This document shows positions 63,724 through 64,000 of a stretch of 64,000 nt of DNA, piece after piece; position 1 is the first letter of the stretch; the number at the start of each line of letters is the position of its first letter. Origin of the DNA: 21-14-0-10-47-8 sp966211795 (lineage in GTDB: Bacteria; Bdellovibrionota; Bdellovibrionia; Bdellovibrionales; Bdellovibrionaceae); contig CBIHNW010000004.1 in NCBI GenBank assembly GCA_966211795.1, forward strand, positions 163,789 through 227,788, read 5' to 3'. Below the pieces are notes generated by a model. The model had not been told where the DNA came from. It saw only the letters and a program-made list of their open reading frames with translations, and made no database searches. A program made the position numbers and the translations under genes.

Positions 63724-64000
<277 letters not shown>

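Overview
The window looks like ordinary chromosomal core DNA of a predatory or gliding member of the Bdellovibrionota (order Bdellovibrionales). This rests on the 16S rRNA 5' end (closely resembling Bdellovibrio 16S as I remember it), on a Myxococcus-type glt/agl motility locus lying beside LPS genes, on the pilD-pilMNOPQ block preceded by an ABC pair as in Myxococcus, and on many small secreted or outer-membrane proteins. Genus and species are inference. Coding density is high, most genes are on the + strand, and many neighbours overlap by 4 bases (ATGA), so long co-translated operons are likely. I see no insertion sequence, prophage, CRISPR array or toxin-antitoxin pair.

Layout. 1-1005: 3' part of a CpaF/TadA-type secretion ATPase. 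1231-4010: coiled-coil protein, enolase, tiny membrane protein, FtsB-like division protein. 4011-4634: a gene-poor stretch with two striking palindromes. 4635-7594: XRE regulator and DNA polymerase I with a clear terminator. 7596-10599: lipoprotein, FliL-like protein, FHA-type sigma-54 activator. 10790-14903: engB-kdsB-pyrG-kdsD (ribosome GTPase, CTP and Kdo supply). 15175-16912 (minus): Cys-rich secreted protein and a second CpaF. 17052: kdsC.

17573-29352 is the most notable region: two outer-membrane beta-barrels, three TPR proteins, a small secreted or anchored protein, an FHA/TonB-like transenvelope protein and a TolQ-TolR-TolR proton-channel set. The order matches the Myxococcus GltB-GltA-GltC, GltD-GltE-GltF-GltG and AglRQS modules joined in one locus. 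It sits between kdsC and lptC, inside what is in many Gram-negatives the continuous kdsD-kdsC-lptC-lptA-lptB-rpoN-hpf block. Here lptC and lptA are fused, followed by lptB, rpoN, a three-gene glycosyltransferase or membrane operon and hpf.

37244-42832: metK, lepA, a small Cys-rich secreted protein, then three tandem signal peptidase I genes. 42866-49560: pyrB-carA-(unknown)-carB and a PhnD-like binding protein. 49678-57793: ABC ATPase and permease, prepilin peptidase and the complete pilMNOPQ type IV pilus assembly set with a lipoprotein. 58013-63216: RarA, an outer-membrane protein, a cupin, an ABC-F ATPase and an unknown protein. 63371-64000: tRNA-Ala(TGC), an rRNA promoter and leader, and the start of 16S rRNA.

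Taken together the window is mostly cell-envelope biogenesis (Kdo/LPS synthesis and export, protein export, type IV pili, gliding machinery) with nucleotide synthesis (CTP, carbamoyl phosphate) and translation genes alongside.
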